Source: Lunularia cruciata (taxonomy: Eukaryota > Streptophyta > Marchantiopsida > Lunulariales > Lunulariaceae). Taken from it: a stretch of DNA of 64,000 nt. The translations under genes were made by a program, and so were the position numbers. Positions 34,640 through 43,921 of the stretch are shown here, in pieces (the stretch's first letter is position 1; the number at the start of each line of letters is the position of its first letter). Location of the stretch: positions 39,189,001 to 39,253,000 of the forward strand of contig OX419758.1 of NCBI GenBank assembly GCA_948567375.1, given 5' to 3'. Under the pieces are notes generated by a model. The model was not told the DNA's origin. It made no database searches and saw nothing but the letters and a program-made list of their open reading frames with translations.

Positions 34640-35600
34640 AAGCCAAGGCTCACAATCCTGGTCAAACAGTTCAGGTCCATAGCCTGACCTAACACCTGAC
34701 GCCTAGATGCCTCTGACACTGCTAGAACAGCGGTAATACCGGTGCAAAAACCCATCGCCCGCTCTCTCTCATCAACATTGGGCTCCACCAACTGTTGTAA
34801 CCGTGAGTCCCAAACAAGTCCAGGTCCTCCCTCTCAAAAAGCATGAGAGCCTGGGAAACTCATGAGTGTGGGAAATGCAGCTCTAGGCTGTCCAACTAGG
34901 TTCACCACTGCCATAGGTGACCTATCAGCCACTACCATTGTCTGAGACTGACGTCCAACATCCAAGATATCATCAACAAGAATGTGGTCTAGTCGCTGAA
35001 TCCCATCATAACTACGCTGTAGAACCTCTCTGGGTAAGAGGTTCGTCCACCAAAGACGAAGACGATGAGCCCGTGATCCCACTCTGGCTGCATCTAACAA
35101 TACATCAGGTCCTATCCATGAATGGACCTGATGTGTACTCGCCACCATTCTAGTGCAAGAATCACCCATCAATGGAACATTCTCCAAAAGGTAAGCTGGA
35201 GAAATAGACTGATGAACCTGGAGATGTCGTAGTATCCATAACATCTCCCAAAACACACCAGAACGAGGATCCTAAAGACCCAAACCGTGGCCCGCACGTG
35301 TATGTCCCTGACATGGCCATCCAGAAATCACCAAGTGAATAGGCCCATGTCTCTCTAGGTCATGTGCCCCCAGTAAGGAAATGTCTCCTGGTAAGGCCTT
35401 CTGGTAACCTCTGACTGCTGACATCGGTAATAACTCCGGATACCGATAAGCCAAGTGTGCGACATGATGTAGAGAGACTTGCCTAGCAGTCTCATCTCTC
35501 TCTACATACAACTACCTTTGTACTCGTATACCCGCTTGTAACACCGCAGCTAGTCCGGTGCTGATCCCACCAAACAACTCCAATAGGCATATCCCCTCTA
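34640..35600 (-). pseudogene. C5-cytosine DNA methyltransferase domain of copy B
   Basis: About 320 residues with the motifs of the family in normal order. Motif I is LLELFGGISTGLAAVLQAG (SAM binding, 35595-35540). Motif IV is VISGWPCQGHTRAGHG with the catalytic Cys at 35311-35313. Motif VI is LLENVPLMGD (Glu-Asn-Val at 35176-35184). Motif VIII is GSRAHRLRLWWTNL (about 35080-35045). Motif IX is ERERAMGF (about 34770). Motif X is SRRQVLGQAMDL (about 34690). Details such as GISTGL, GPIHLVISGWPC, AHRLRLWW and the motif IX-X block resemble DNMT3/DRM-type enzymes more than bacterial ones. Stops are TAG at 35512, TAG near 35270 and TGA near 34834. It would methylate cytosine, perhaps in the element's own DNA. 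Confidence 0.9.
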
Positions 35601-36200
35601 TTGGATACTGCCAAGCAATGAGTGTGGTATCCAGAGGTGTCAAAGCAATCGCCTCTGGATGCTCATCCTCACACTCATCCCCTGATGGTACAAAGGCTCC
35701 ACTCCAAGCCTGCTGCACCAACTGATCTGCATGCTGCTGCAATGCCTCCTCTGAACTCCACAATGGAACATCCAAGGTGGATCGAACAATCCCACTCATA
35801 CTCCATAGCCGAGTGATCTCCTCTGGTACTGGAGTATCCTCTGCATGGGCGTTCCCCTCCAACAAGTCACCAGGCCAAGTAACTGCACCGCTGAAAGCCA
35901 AAATTGATGCTGCCATGGTCCCGGACTGTAGTGAGCCAAGACTGCCACTACTGAAGCATACTGGTAGGTGACATACCCGTCCCTCACCAGACTGCCAACC
36001 AGGTCTATAAGAGGCTATCTCCTCCCAATAGTCAATGCTGAAACCCATAGGGTATAACACTGCTCCCCCAACTAGCACATCATATGACTCAGCTATCGTC
36101 GCAATAGCCTGAGCTCTCACCACCGAGCTATCAGTCGGATGACCAGGCTGAACTTGGACAACAAGCTCTCCACGTGTGATGTACTGTGTTGAACCACCAC
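35601..36200 (-). pseudogene. Linker between protease and methyltransferase, copy B
   Basis: About 200 residues in frame with both neighbours and without stops. There is no recognisable domain. It contains SIDYWEEIASYRPGWQSGEG, a Trp-rich middle and an acidic stretch (DECEDEHPE) just before motif I. It could be a methyltransferase target or regulatory region, which is not demonstrable here. Copies A and C have the same segment. Confidence 0.6.
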
Positions 36201-36459
36201 CAAGAGATGTCTGGATCTGAAATGGACACCTCTCCACATCGGTCTTCCGTAACTCCAGACCGACAACTACAGCCTTCCCCAACATAAGGGGCTGCGCACC
36301 AGAGTCTAACAAGACTCTTTGTGGTGTATAAACCTTCCCTGAAAGTCCCACCAAACAAAAGATCCCCCTTTGGTTATCCAATAGGACAACACCAGGTGTA
36401 AACCGCGCTCTCTCAAAGGCCGGTCTAGTTGGCAACTCCTCCAGTCTAGCCGTTGCTGC
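36201..36459 (-). pseudogene. Retropepsin-like protease of copy B
   Basis: The active-site motif RVLLDSGAQPLMLG has Asp-Ser-Gly at 36298-36306, as in retroviral-type aspartic proteases. It is in frame with gag upstream and the methyltransferase downstream. A TAG (CAG to TAG) lies just upstream near 36460. Confidence 0.8.
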
Positions 36460-38583
36460 CTACCATAAACCACTGGTCGCTGAACGGATCCCATGCTCCT
36501 CAACCAAGTCAGCTCCACTACCAACCACCTCTGCTCTAGTAGTAGGAACTGCACCATACCTACTCTCACACAATGTGGCAGCCAACCGGGACACTAGGGC
36601 TGGGTCAACTCCCAATGTAAACATGTCATTGGCTGAAAACAAAGGATGCCGCATAATCAGCTGAGCCGCCCCCAACATCATGCTAGACTCAGTTTGTGTA
36701 GTAGTAGGTGGCTGACTAATAGGTAGTCCATCATGTACTCCATCACCACCTACCACACCTGCACTGGGACGTCTAGGAACCATGGATGTCGTCTGTAATG
36801 CCTCAGATAGCGTGAAAGACTGGGGAAGTCTGACCTGTCTCCCAACCTCTCCTCTCTGTGGGTCCAACTCCATTGATGCTCCTCTAGGCTCTGGAGCACG
36901 TACTGCACTCCTAGTCACTGTTGCAGATGCATCCACCTATGCTGCTCCGCACATGAAGTCCAAAGCATCTCTATCACCAACATATGAGGTTGAAGCCTCA
37001 ACACCCGAATTTGATCTCCTTTGAGCAATAGCCATACTAGCCAATCTCTGCTCCAACTGCTCAATCCGAGTAGCCATAGCTGTGTTTGAAGTAAGGGCAG
37101 GTACTGCACCCCTACTAGATGTAGATCCTCTACTACCTTGTCCTCCATGAACTAGAGCTCCTCTACTACCTGCCATAGTAGCCCTACCACTCCGTAACTC
37201 CGGGTGTAGGTCAAAACACCGGTCACTAGTGTGACCAAATCTATGGCAGTGCTCACACTGCCTCTATGCTGGCTGTGATGCACCAGAGGTATCAGGTCCG
37301 CTGCCCTGAGTACACTCTCTCCTATGGTGAGGTCCACCACAAGTCCAACAAGCAACACCACCACTCATTGGCTGCTATTGACCCGAAAATGAGGGTAAGG
37401 GTCTAACTCCACTAGGCCCTCCACTCGCTCCATAGGATCTGGGCTATCCACCTTGTCCTTGAAAACCAACTGGGCGTGGTGCACTCTGCTGCACTCTAGA
37501 AGAAGTCACAACTGTGGATGAGGTCTCTCTACCAAATCCAGATGTCACCACTCTCTCCTCCACCATGTTGAGCTCAATACGCTCAGCCAAACCAAAGACA
37601 CCTGCCAAAGTGGGCGAAGTAGCCTGCAACAACGTAGCATCACGAACTCTACGTTGCAACTCCCTGTCCAATATCCCATACCAAAACTGGACTGCTTGGG
37701 CCTCAGTAACTCCCTGAGTGAAATTGATCAGCCACCTCATGCGAGTATATGCCTTGCGTAGGCTCTCTCCAGCCTTTCGCTGGAACTCCTACAAGCTCCT
37801 CAGCTTGTCAGTCCGCACTCCCTGGTAGTTCTGCCTCAAACATAGGAAGAACTCAACCATGGGGTTAAACCCCGGTACCACACCACCTCTTGCAGCGGTA
37901 CCTCCACTCGTAGTAACACTATCTCCAGCTAGTGTACCTCCACTAGCTCCACCAACACTACTCGAGCTAGAACTCGTGGGTACAGCCGATCTACTCTTGG
38001 CAACCGAGCCTGAAGTGATGGAGACATAATGTGGAGACCAATATTGTCTCCATAACTTGATCTCCTCCAAATGAGCTCTCCTGAACTCATGGTAGTCATC
38101 CATCGGCGGACCCTCCAGATGCTGGAACAACCCCTTCCATGCCATGAAGGGTGTGAACAAAGTTGGGTTCCGCATCTACTGCAGATCACACCAACTATCA
38201 AACTCCTAGATGAAGTCATCCAACTCAATGGTACCCACTGTACTAGAGTAACGCCTAGGGCCTTTGGAGGCCCCATAAATCTCGTCCATGTCCCACAACA
38301 ATGGTGCGGACACACCAAGTGCACTCTCAACTGAATCAACTCCTGTGTCAAACTCCAACTCAGAGTCAATCTCCTCCCTCACTGGGACCTGAGATACAAG
38401 CTGATACCAAGCACCACTCCGAGTAAACCCACTACGTATTGCATGGCTAACTCCTCTGGAATCTCCAAAGGACTCCGTCGTGACCATGTAACTGCAACAG
38501 CAAACCCGAACCACCAACTGCAACCGCAAGTCACAACCGCAAGTGCCCCACCAAGTGCCAACACCACCACGTGCCAACACCAA
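36460..38583 (-). pseudogene. gag region with two zinc knuckles, copy B
   Basis: The amino part has SELEFDTGVDSVESALG and MDDYHEFRRAHLEE. The gag core (about 37870-37560) reads FFLCLRQNYQGVRTDKLRSL, then LINFTQGVTEAQAVQFWYG and IELNMVEERVV. Two knuckles follow: CWTCGGPHHRREC (C-x2-C-x3-H-x4-C, about 37356-37318) and CEHCHRFGHTSDRC (C-x2-C-x4-H-x4-C, 37257-37216). All parts are in one frame. TAG stops lie at 38206, 38176, 37789, near 37444, 37378 and 37270, and at 36937. Four shared with copy C are 38206, 38176, 37789 and 36937. The start codon is uncertain; the frame is open from 38583. Confidence 0.82.
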
Positions 38584-39826
38584 CTAGACACCACCCACTA
38601 ATGTAACTTTAACCAAGATAACTACACTAGGGGAAAGGCAACCTGTAACCTGCCATCATAACACGCACTCTCATAATCTGCAGGTCATCACTTCCTGCCT
38701 TACCGGAGAGAAACAAAGGTAGTCTGATTGGTCATCACTCCAGCCTCACCACCGAGAGCACACTAGAGCACCAACGCTCAAAAGTCAGGGCACCTCACAC
38801 AAACGTGGTGCACAAACAGGAAGCAAAGAATGGAGGAGATCAAATCACAAGAAATCTAATCAAAAACCCTCCATCTCATAACACAACACGGGACTGACTC
38901 TGCCACCATTTGGCATTTGACATAAGAGCAGTTTGTATCTAAGTCCTAAGCTACCATGATCACCAAGAATGGGATCAAACTGCCTCTCCTAGCCAAAGCT
39001 ACATGTGTATAGATAACAGTGGCGCAGTCACTAGGACAACAAGTGAGGGTGGACCAGTTGGCTAGGGCACCAGTCTAGGAACAAGAGATCTAGAGGTCAA
39101 ACCCTGTTGCGCACAATCTAGCAAGAAAGGCAGATTTTGCCAACCAATGACCAAGATCTACTCTAAACTAACTAGCAAGCCAGCAAGCCAACTTGCTGGC
39201 TTGCTGACCCTTCTAGTCCTTTGTAGCCTCTCATAGCCCATAGCCCTATGCCTCGAAGCCTTGAAATGCCAAAATTCAGCCAAATGAGGCCTTTCTTGTT
39301 GCCACTTCAAAACCTCTTCCAAAATTGGCAAAACTTCTCCAAATATGTGAAAGTCCTCCAAACTAGCAAAACTCCTCCAAATCTGGCCAAATAGTGAAAA
39401 CTCCTCCAAATCTGACATAAAATCTGACGTAAACCCTAAAGATGGCTGTCTGCCAAATCCCTCGCTAACTTTCCACTCGAGCCAAATTGACAAAACGGGT
39501 TTTTCCAAATCACAATTTCATGAGAAGAGCTTCCCAACTCCACCTTCAATTTCACTTTTTGAGCCCAACTCGCAGCAAATTGGTCTTGCCTTCACCTCCT
39601 GAGCTCAAAATCACAACACTACTCAAAAATTGCTCCTTCTTTGCTCAAAATTTGGCCGGCACTTCCGCACACCGTCCGCCTAACTGCCAAATTGAATCAC
39701 TTGAACGAGCTTCTGCACACTAAGGAAACAAAACTTGAATCGAGCTACCACGATCCACCGAGCTTGGAGATACCACCAACACTCAACGTTCTTGCACCCG
39801 ATTTCCCCCTGACTTCACTTCTCTGA
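38584..39826 (-). other. 5' leader of DNMT-Ty3 copy B
   Basis: No supportable ORF. It contains the GCAAGCCAGCAAGCC-type short repeat near 39175-39200 and the AAATCTGACRTAAA-type repeats near 39410-39435 also seen in copies A and C. Next to A1 the element strand reads CATCAGAGAAG, which overlaps a Met-type PBS by only seven bases, so the primer is unresolved. Confidence 0.55.
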
Positions 39827-40282
39827 TGTAATCAGATTGCTTAACACTCTCAACTCAACTCAACTCAACTCAGATCAGTACTTGATCTGTCACTCTATAA
39901 ATTGCCAACAACTGGGCACTGATTACAGTCAAGCCACACCCACTCAACCATAGAGAATCCAGGTGATGCTCGCTGGCCTCTGTCCACCATAGCTAGGAAC
40001 TCGAAGGCTCAACACCAAAGAAGTGAGCTCTCTGGAGCTCACTTCAAAACTATACCCCCTGGACTCAAGCTAGCACTGGAACCCTAACGGTCCCGCTGAT
40101 GGCACACTCGACGGTGCAAACGATGCAAAGTAACGGTGGGCCCCACCGTGAAGTCAGTACCCCAAACACCAAATCAGACTGTCAAAAAGTAGTCCCTGAG
40201 AAACTACTAGAATAACTCTAACTACTATCACTGGAACTCCAGTGTCCGAGCAGCTAGATGCATAACTACAAATGGCGTGACA
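39827..40282 (-). repeat. Terminal repeat A1 of copy B
   Basis: 456 bp starting TGTCACGCC at the outer end. It contains a run of five CAACT units (39851-39875) that is shorter in A2. It is followed by the right target duplication ACAA (40283-40286). Confidence 0.9.
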
Positions 40283-40286
40283 ACAA
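40283..40286. repeat. Target-site duplication of copy B, right
   Basis: ACAA, identical to 30362-30365. Confidence 0.9.
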
Positions 40287-41655
40287 CATCAGGCTTTGTG
40301 TGGACAACCAAGCACAAAGAAGCATTAAAGAAATTGAAGTATATAGTTTGTTCACGTTCCAACTTCCAACTATATGATCCCAAACTACCAATTGTGGTTG
40401 ATTTTGATGCTTCTAACTTTGCCATTGAAGTTGTGTTGCAACAAGAATCTCCAAATAGACTACATCCCATTGCCTTTGTGTCTTGTGGACTAAACAAATT
40501 AAAAATAAATTACTCTACCCAACATCAAGAACAATTGGCAGTGGTATAAGCCACAAAGGTATGGAGATATTATCTCTTGGAGAAACAAGTGATTATACAA
40601 ATAGATCAAAACCTTACAATTGGAGCATGTGAAGAATTGACATCATTGATGGGAGAAACAACTAAATTTTTGACATCAAGCTTGAGTAAAAACCCGGCAA
40701 GTTCCATATCATCCTTGATGCCCTATCATGATGACCTAATTTGAAGATTCTTCTTGAATCTCCCATGATACCAACAATCACCATGGTGTCAATCAACTCT
40801 AAGATACACATAGAGTTCAAGACTACTTTATGATAAGATACTTCCTTTCAACTAGTGCAATCATCTTGTAGCACAAGATAAGGAATAAACTACTTTTTCC
40901 TTCAAGGAGGTCCTTTTATTTTATGAGAACATGATCTGTGTTCCAACTATAGATGATCTTTGACTTATGAGGTTTCAAGAGGCCCATGACTTACCAATAA
41001 TTGGTCACTTGGGTGTGGAAAAAACCTTGAGTACTCTCCAATGTTAATGGTAGTTGCCAAACATGGCTCAAGTGGTTCAAAATTTGTTTGATCTTTTGAG
41101 AGTTGCCAATGCCACAAGGTCAACAACCATAAACTAGGTGGACTACTTCAACCACTCCCCATTCAAGCTGCACAATGAGAACATGTAAGTCTTAACCTAA
41201 TCACATCCTTGCCTAAGATGGATTAAGGCTATAATGCTATCGTGGTGCTTGTTGATAAGTTTAGCAAGAAGACTCACTTGGCACCTAGCATGGATACTCC
41301 AACACTAGCCAATATTTACTTTGACACTATCTTCAAGTACCACTTGATGCCAACGGTTCTCATCTCCCATTGTGATCCTCAATTCATTGGTAAATTTTAG
41401 CAAGTGCTCTTCAGCTACTTGGCACCAAGCTTGCCTTGTCTATGGCTTACCTTCCTCAAACTGAGGGATAAACCAAATGTGCACATCACACCTTAATGAT
41501 ATGCTTTGTGCATTCATCAATGTTCACCACACCAACATGGATATTTGTCTTGCGGTCCCCAAATTTGCCTACAATAATTCCAAGCAAGCAAATATTGGGT
41601 TCTCTTCCTTAATTTTGGACACAATTCACTTGTTCCATGTTCCAGGGGGAGGGAA
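40287..41655 (+). pseudogene. RNase H and integrase remnant of element E
   Basis: Continues the RT connection of element E after copy B: GFVWTTKHKEALKKLK, then RNase H with VVDFDASNFAIEVVLQQ (40390-40440) and YSTQHQEQLAVV. A heavily broken integrase follows, with DMLCAFINVHHTN and KFAYNNSKQANIGFSSL near 41500-41610. Before these, GTKCAHHTL-like sequence (near 41470) again has Lys at the place of the catalytic Glu, as in element H. Truncated by element G. Confidence 0.72.
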
Positions 41656-41659
41656 GGCC
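41656..41659. repeat. Target-site duplication of element G, left
   Basis: GGCC, identical to 49488-49491 on the other side of G. Confidence 0.88.
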
Positions 41660-42351
41660 TGTAACACCCATTTGTGCATGTGTGTGGTATTGTGATATTT
41701 AGCTTGGTATTACAAGTACTTAAGAGATATTATTTATATAGAGATAAAGGATGGTTCTATATTAGTCATGGTTAGCTAAAGTTAGTCATAGCTAAGATAG
41801 ATGGGACCTTACTTTAGAGGAAGTAGAAAAGATGAGCACCACTATTTTGGATTTTAGTGTGTTGACTTGGTATTATTCCTAGGTGTTTGGCTTTGGGGAA
41901 AGAGTTGAGAACTCTTGGGCCCGCAAGCCTTTTTGTTTTGGATTCTTCTTTAGTCCAAGGATAGCCCATGTGAAGGAATCCTTGCTTTAGTGGTTGGGTC
42001 AAGATAAGACCACATGCTTAGGGGAATATGCCCATGTGAATGGATATTCCTTTCTACTTTTTGACTTTACTTGACTTTTAGTCTAGTAACTTGAGTTACT
42101 ACGGTAATTAGTAACTTTGGTACATAACTATTTCACAAGTATATAAACAAGGAGTGAGGAGGTACTCATCATCCTTTCATTTGCAACTATCTCTCTCTCA
42201 TTGAGTTCTCTAGTGAGCAATGTCTTGAGTCTTGGAGTGTTAGCCTTGGAGGAGTATGATGGAGTTGGGGTTCCTTGCCTTCTTAGTCCATGGTGCGCTA
42301 CCTTAATAGCCATCAGAGGTTCATCCTGAGTGAGAGACAGGCCGGCTCACA
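41660..42351 (+). repeat. 5' LTR of element G
   Basis: Starts TGTAACACCCATTTGTGC and ends GCCGGCTCACA. Nearly identical to 48796-49487; noted differences are ACATAA versus ACGTAA near 42123 and GACAGG versus GACATG near 42338. A small minus-strand ORF inside it recurs in all LTR copies and is not a gene. Confidence 0.95.
42140..42148 (+). promoter_or_regulatory. TATA box in the G LTR
   Basis: TATATAAAC about 210 bp before the LTR end is conserved in the 3' LTR (49276) and, with one change, in the solo LTR at 15745-16423. It is the best core promoter candidate for transcription of the element. Another A/T block (41731-41742) lies too near the LTR start to be the likely one. Confidence 0.6.
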
Positions 42352-42355
42352 TTTT

Positions 42356-42371
42356 TGGTTCCGTTGCCGGG
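42356..42371 (+). other. Primer-binding site of element G
   Basis: TGGTTCCGTTGCCGGG four bases after the LTR resembles the tRNA-Asp-type PBS of Athila/Tat elements (TGGCGCCGTTGCCGGG), differing at two bases. Confidence 0.75.
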
Positions 42372-42392
42372 ACCTCTCTAGAAGGCAAGATA

Positions 42393-43685
42393 ATGTTCCG
42401 CGTCCAATTCTACATTAGGCAGAAGGAGGCTATGAGAGCTCACTTGGAGAGAACATTAGGAGAGGAGAGGGCTGAACTTATGTTAGAGAACCAAGATCCA
42501 TTTGTATACTCTGTAGTTCATTATGATGTCTTTGAGGTGATTTTGTACATCTTGTACACATGAGAGGAATTGGAGAGATTGTGTGAGGTGGATTGCAGAT
42601 TTTGGGGATTAAGGTGATTTTGGGCAAAATCTCAAGTTTGAGATCTGGACTTGATATTTCTACACATGATAGCTTGGGTTATCTTTCAGTTAGCACACTT
42701 GAAATTATTGAGAGAGCTTCTATGCGCACTGGGCTAGAATTTTTGAAAGTTGATAGGGTAAAGTGCTCCCGCAACTGCATGCTCTCTGGAAAATTGTACA
42801 GAGTCTGCCATTTCTTCAATTTTCAGTGAATTGTCCTGAAAATTTCCAAGAAAATTCAGTGCATTGTATCCTACCTGCTGCCACAAAAATTAGAGAGAGA
42901 TCGTTTTTGCGCAGGGCGTGATGAGTTTTTGAAGTGAGGGGGGTGGTTTTCAGACCAAATCTGAAATATGGGTGCTGAATAGAAAGGTGTCTAGGCCAAA
43001 TGGCTCGATGAAAAGATCTGAAATTTTGCAGGGAGGGACGCCCTGGAGTTGTGATCAAGTGTGGAAAATTTAAGAGGACTGTGACATATTGGTTGGGAGA
43101 TTTGAGTGACATTGTGAGGAAGGGTCAATTCTGCAGAGTGGAGATCTCATGCATGAGAAGTTTGAGATCAACAAAAAGCATGTTTGAGTGTTTAGATTCA
43201 TCTTGGGGAACATGGAGGGTCATCAAGAGTGGAAATTGAGATTATACAATGTTCCCCAAGGGTTTGAGGTGATTGTAGGGGTGGATTTGAGGAAAAGAGA
43301 GTTTACAATAGAATTTGAAGAGAGTGTTGAGAGGATCCAAAAACCTACACCACTTGGAGGAAAGAGTGAGTCTAAGTGCTTTCTATGTGGAGAGAAGGGA
43401 CATAAGGCAAGTTCATGTCCATTGACCTTTGAGAGCAAGAGATTGAGGGAAAGGAGAAGCTTACTTGACTTGGGTTTGCATGTTGGACCTTCTTCACCAA
43501 GATTGGGAGGGAGAAGATCTAAGACCAAGGAGTTGTGTGAGGTTTGTGGAGTTGAAGGACTTCCAAAAGGACATGAGTGTAGTGGAGTAAAAGCACTTTT
43601 GGAAACTTTGGTGAAGGATCTTGGAGAGAGTCTTAGTACAGCTACAGAAATACTACCACCTTCATCAGCTAGTTCTCAAGATTAG
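42393..43685 (+). pseudogene. Leader ORF0 of element G with CCHC knuckle
   Basis: An additional coding region upstream of gag. The first part (42393-42563, 56 residues, MFRVQFYIRQKEAMRAHLER) ends in TGA. The last part is open from 43188 to 43685 (165 residues) and contains LRLYNVPQGFEVIVGVDLRK, a CCHC knuckle CFLCGEKGHKASSC and a second cluster CEVCGVEGLPKGHEC, ending SSASSQD. Between them the frame is broken, including an extra G near 43205 compared with F2. Homologous pieces occur in F2 (20030-20992) and F3 (49882-50193), so this is a family feature. Function unknown, perhaps nucleic acid binding. Confidence 0.6.
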
Positions 43686-43921
43686 TGATGGAGATAATCT
43701 TTCAACTTATGGATAAACTATCCATGAGAGTTAGATTAATATGCACTCTAGGATTTGATGTTGCTATAGAAATCTTGGAGCAACCTGAACCTTTTTTGTT
43801 CCCTAGAGTGGATTATTCTCAGATGGTGTTAGTCATGTATATACTCTATTAGTAATAGAGTGAGAAAAAAAAAAAAGAAAAAAAAAAATTTGAGAGAAAA
43901 GAAAGATAGTGAGGGGTTAAG

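Larger units (their letters stand above)
30366..40282 (-). mobile_element. DNMT-Ty3 retrotransposon, copy B (full length)
   Basis: A 9917-bp minus-strand element bounded by ACAA duplications. In element order it has A1 (40282-39827), a leader, gag, protease, C5-methyltransferase, reverse transcriptase, RNase H, integrase, PHD finger, a G-rich polypurine-like tract, B1 (31019-30911), A2 (30910-30472) and B2 (30471-30366). Ends are TG and CA. The A1-B1-A2-B2 arrangement differs from ordinary LTRs. The polyprotein would be one frame if about 15 stops and one 1-bp deletion were absent. It inserted into RT/RNase H of element E. Confidence 0.92.
27368..41655 (+). mobile_element. Ty3/gypsy element E, interrupted by DNMT-Ty3 copy B
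   Basis: Plus-strand element of the same family as H, judged by the gag start (NGIYVPPNPF), the LTR end, the Met-type PBS and the integrase. It is split by copy B (30366-40282). The RT/RNase H frame reads LLKNLLGT before the insertion and TSGFVWTTKHKEALK after it, and joins exactly when the 4-bp duplication is removed. It is cut again by element G at 41660, inside or after integrase; only 27 bp after G (49488-49514) may still belong to it. Confidence 0.8.

Noticed and set aside
34640-35600. A bacterial restriction-modification methyltransferase or bacterial contamination.
   Set aside because: The domain is in frame with gag-protease and followed by RT, RNase H and integrase of the same element, present in two copies, and its motif details resemble eukaryotic DNMT3/DRM-type enzymes.
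31187-38583. TAG might encode glutamine (alternative genetic code), since many stops in copy B replace Gln.
   Set aside because: Other stops replace Arg (CGA to TGA), Trp (TGG to TAG) or Tyr. The sister copies keep CAG at many of these sites, and element G has a 967-codon frame in the standard code. Deamination explains the pattern.
31187-40282. Classification of DNMT-Ty3 as a DIRS/PAT tyrosine-recombinase element because of its repeat layout.
   Set aside because: No tyrosine recombinase motif was seen; instead there is an HHCC zinc domain and a DDE-type core, and the insertion made a 4-bp duplication.
41814-42002. A 62-codon minus-strand ORF repeated at 48950-49138 and, as a plus-strand ORF, at 16081-16269.
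   Set aside because: It lies inside the family-2 LTR in every case and follows LTR identity; there is no sign of a gene.
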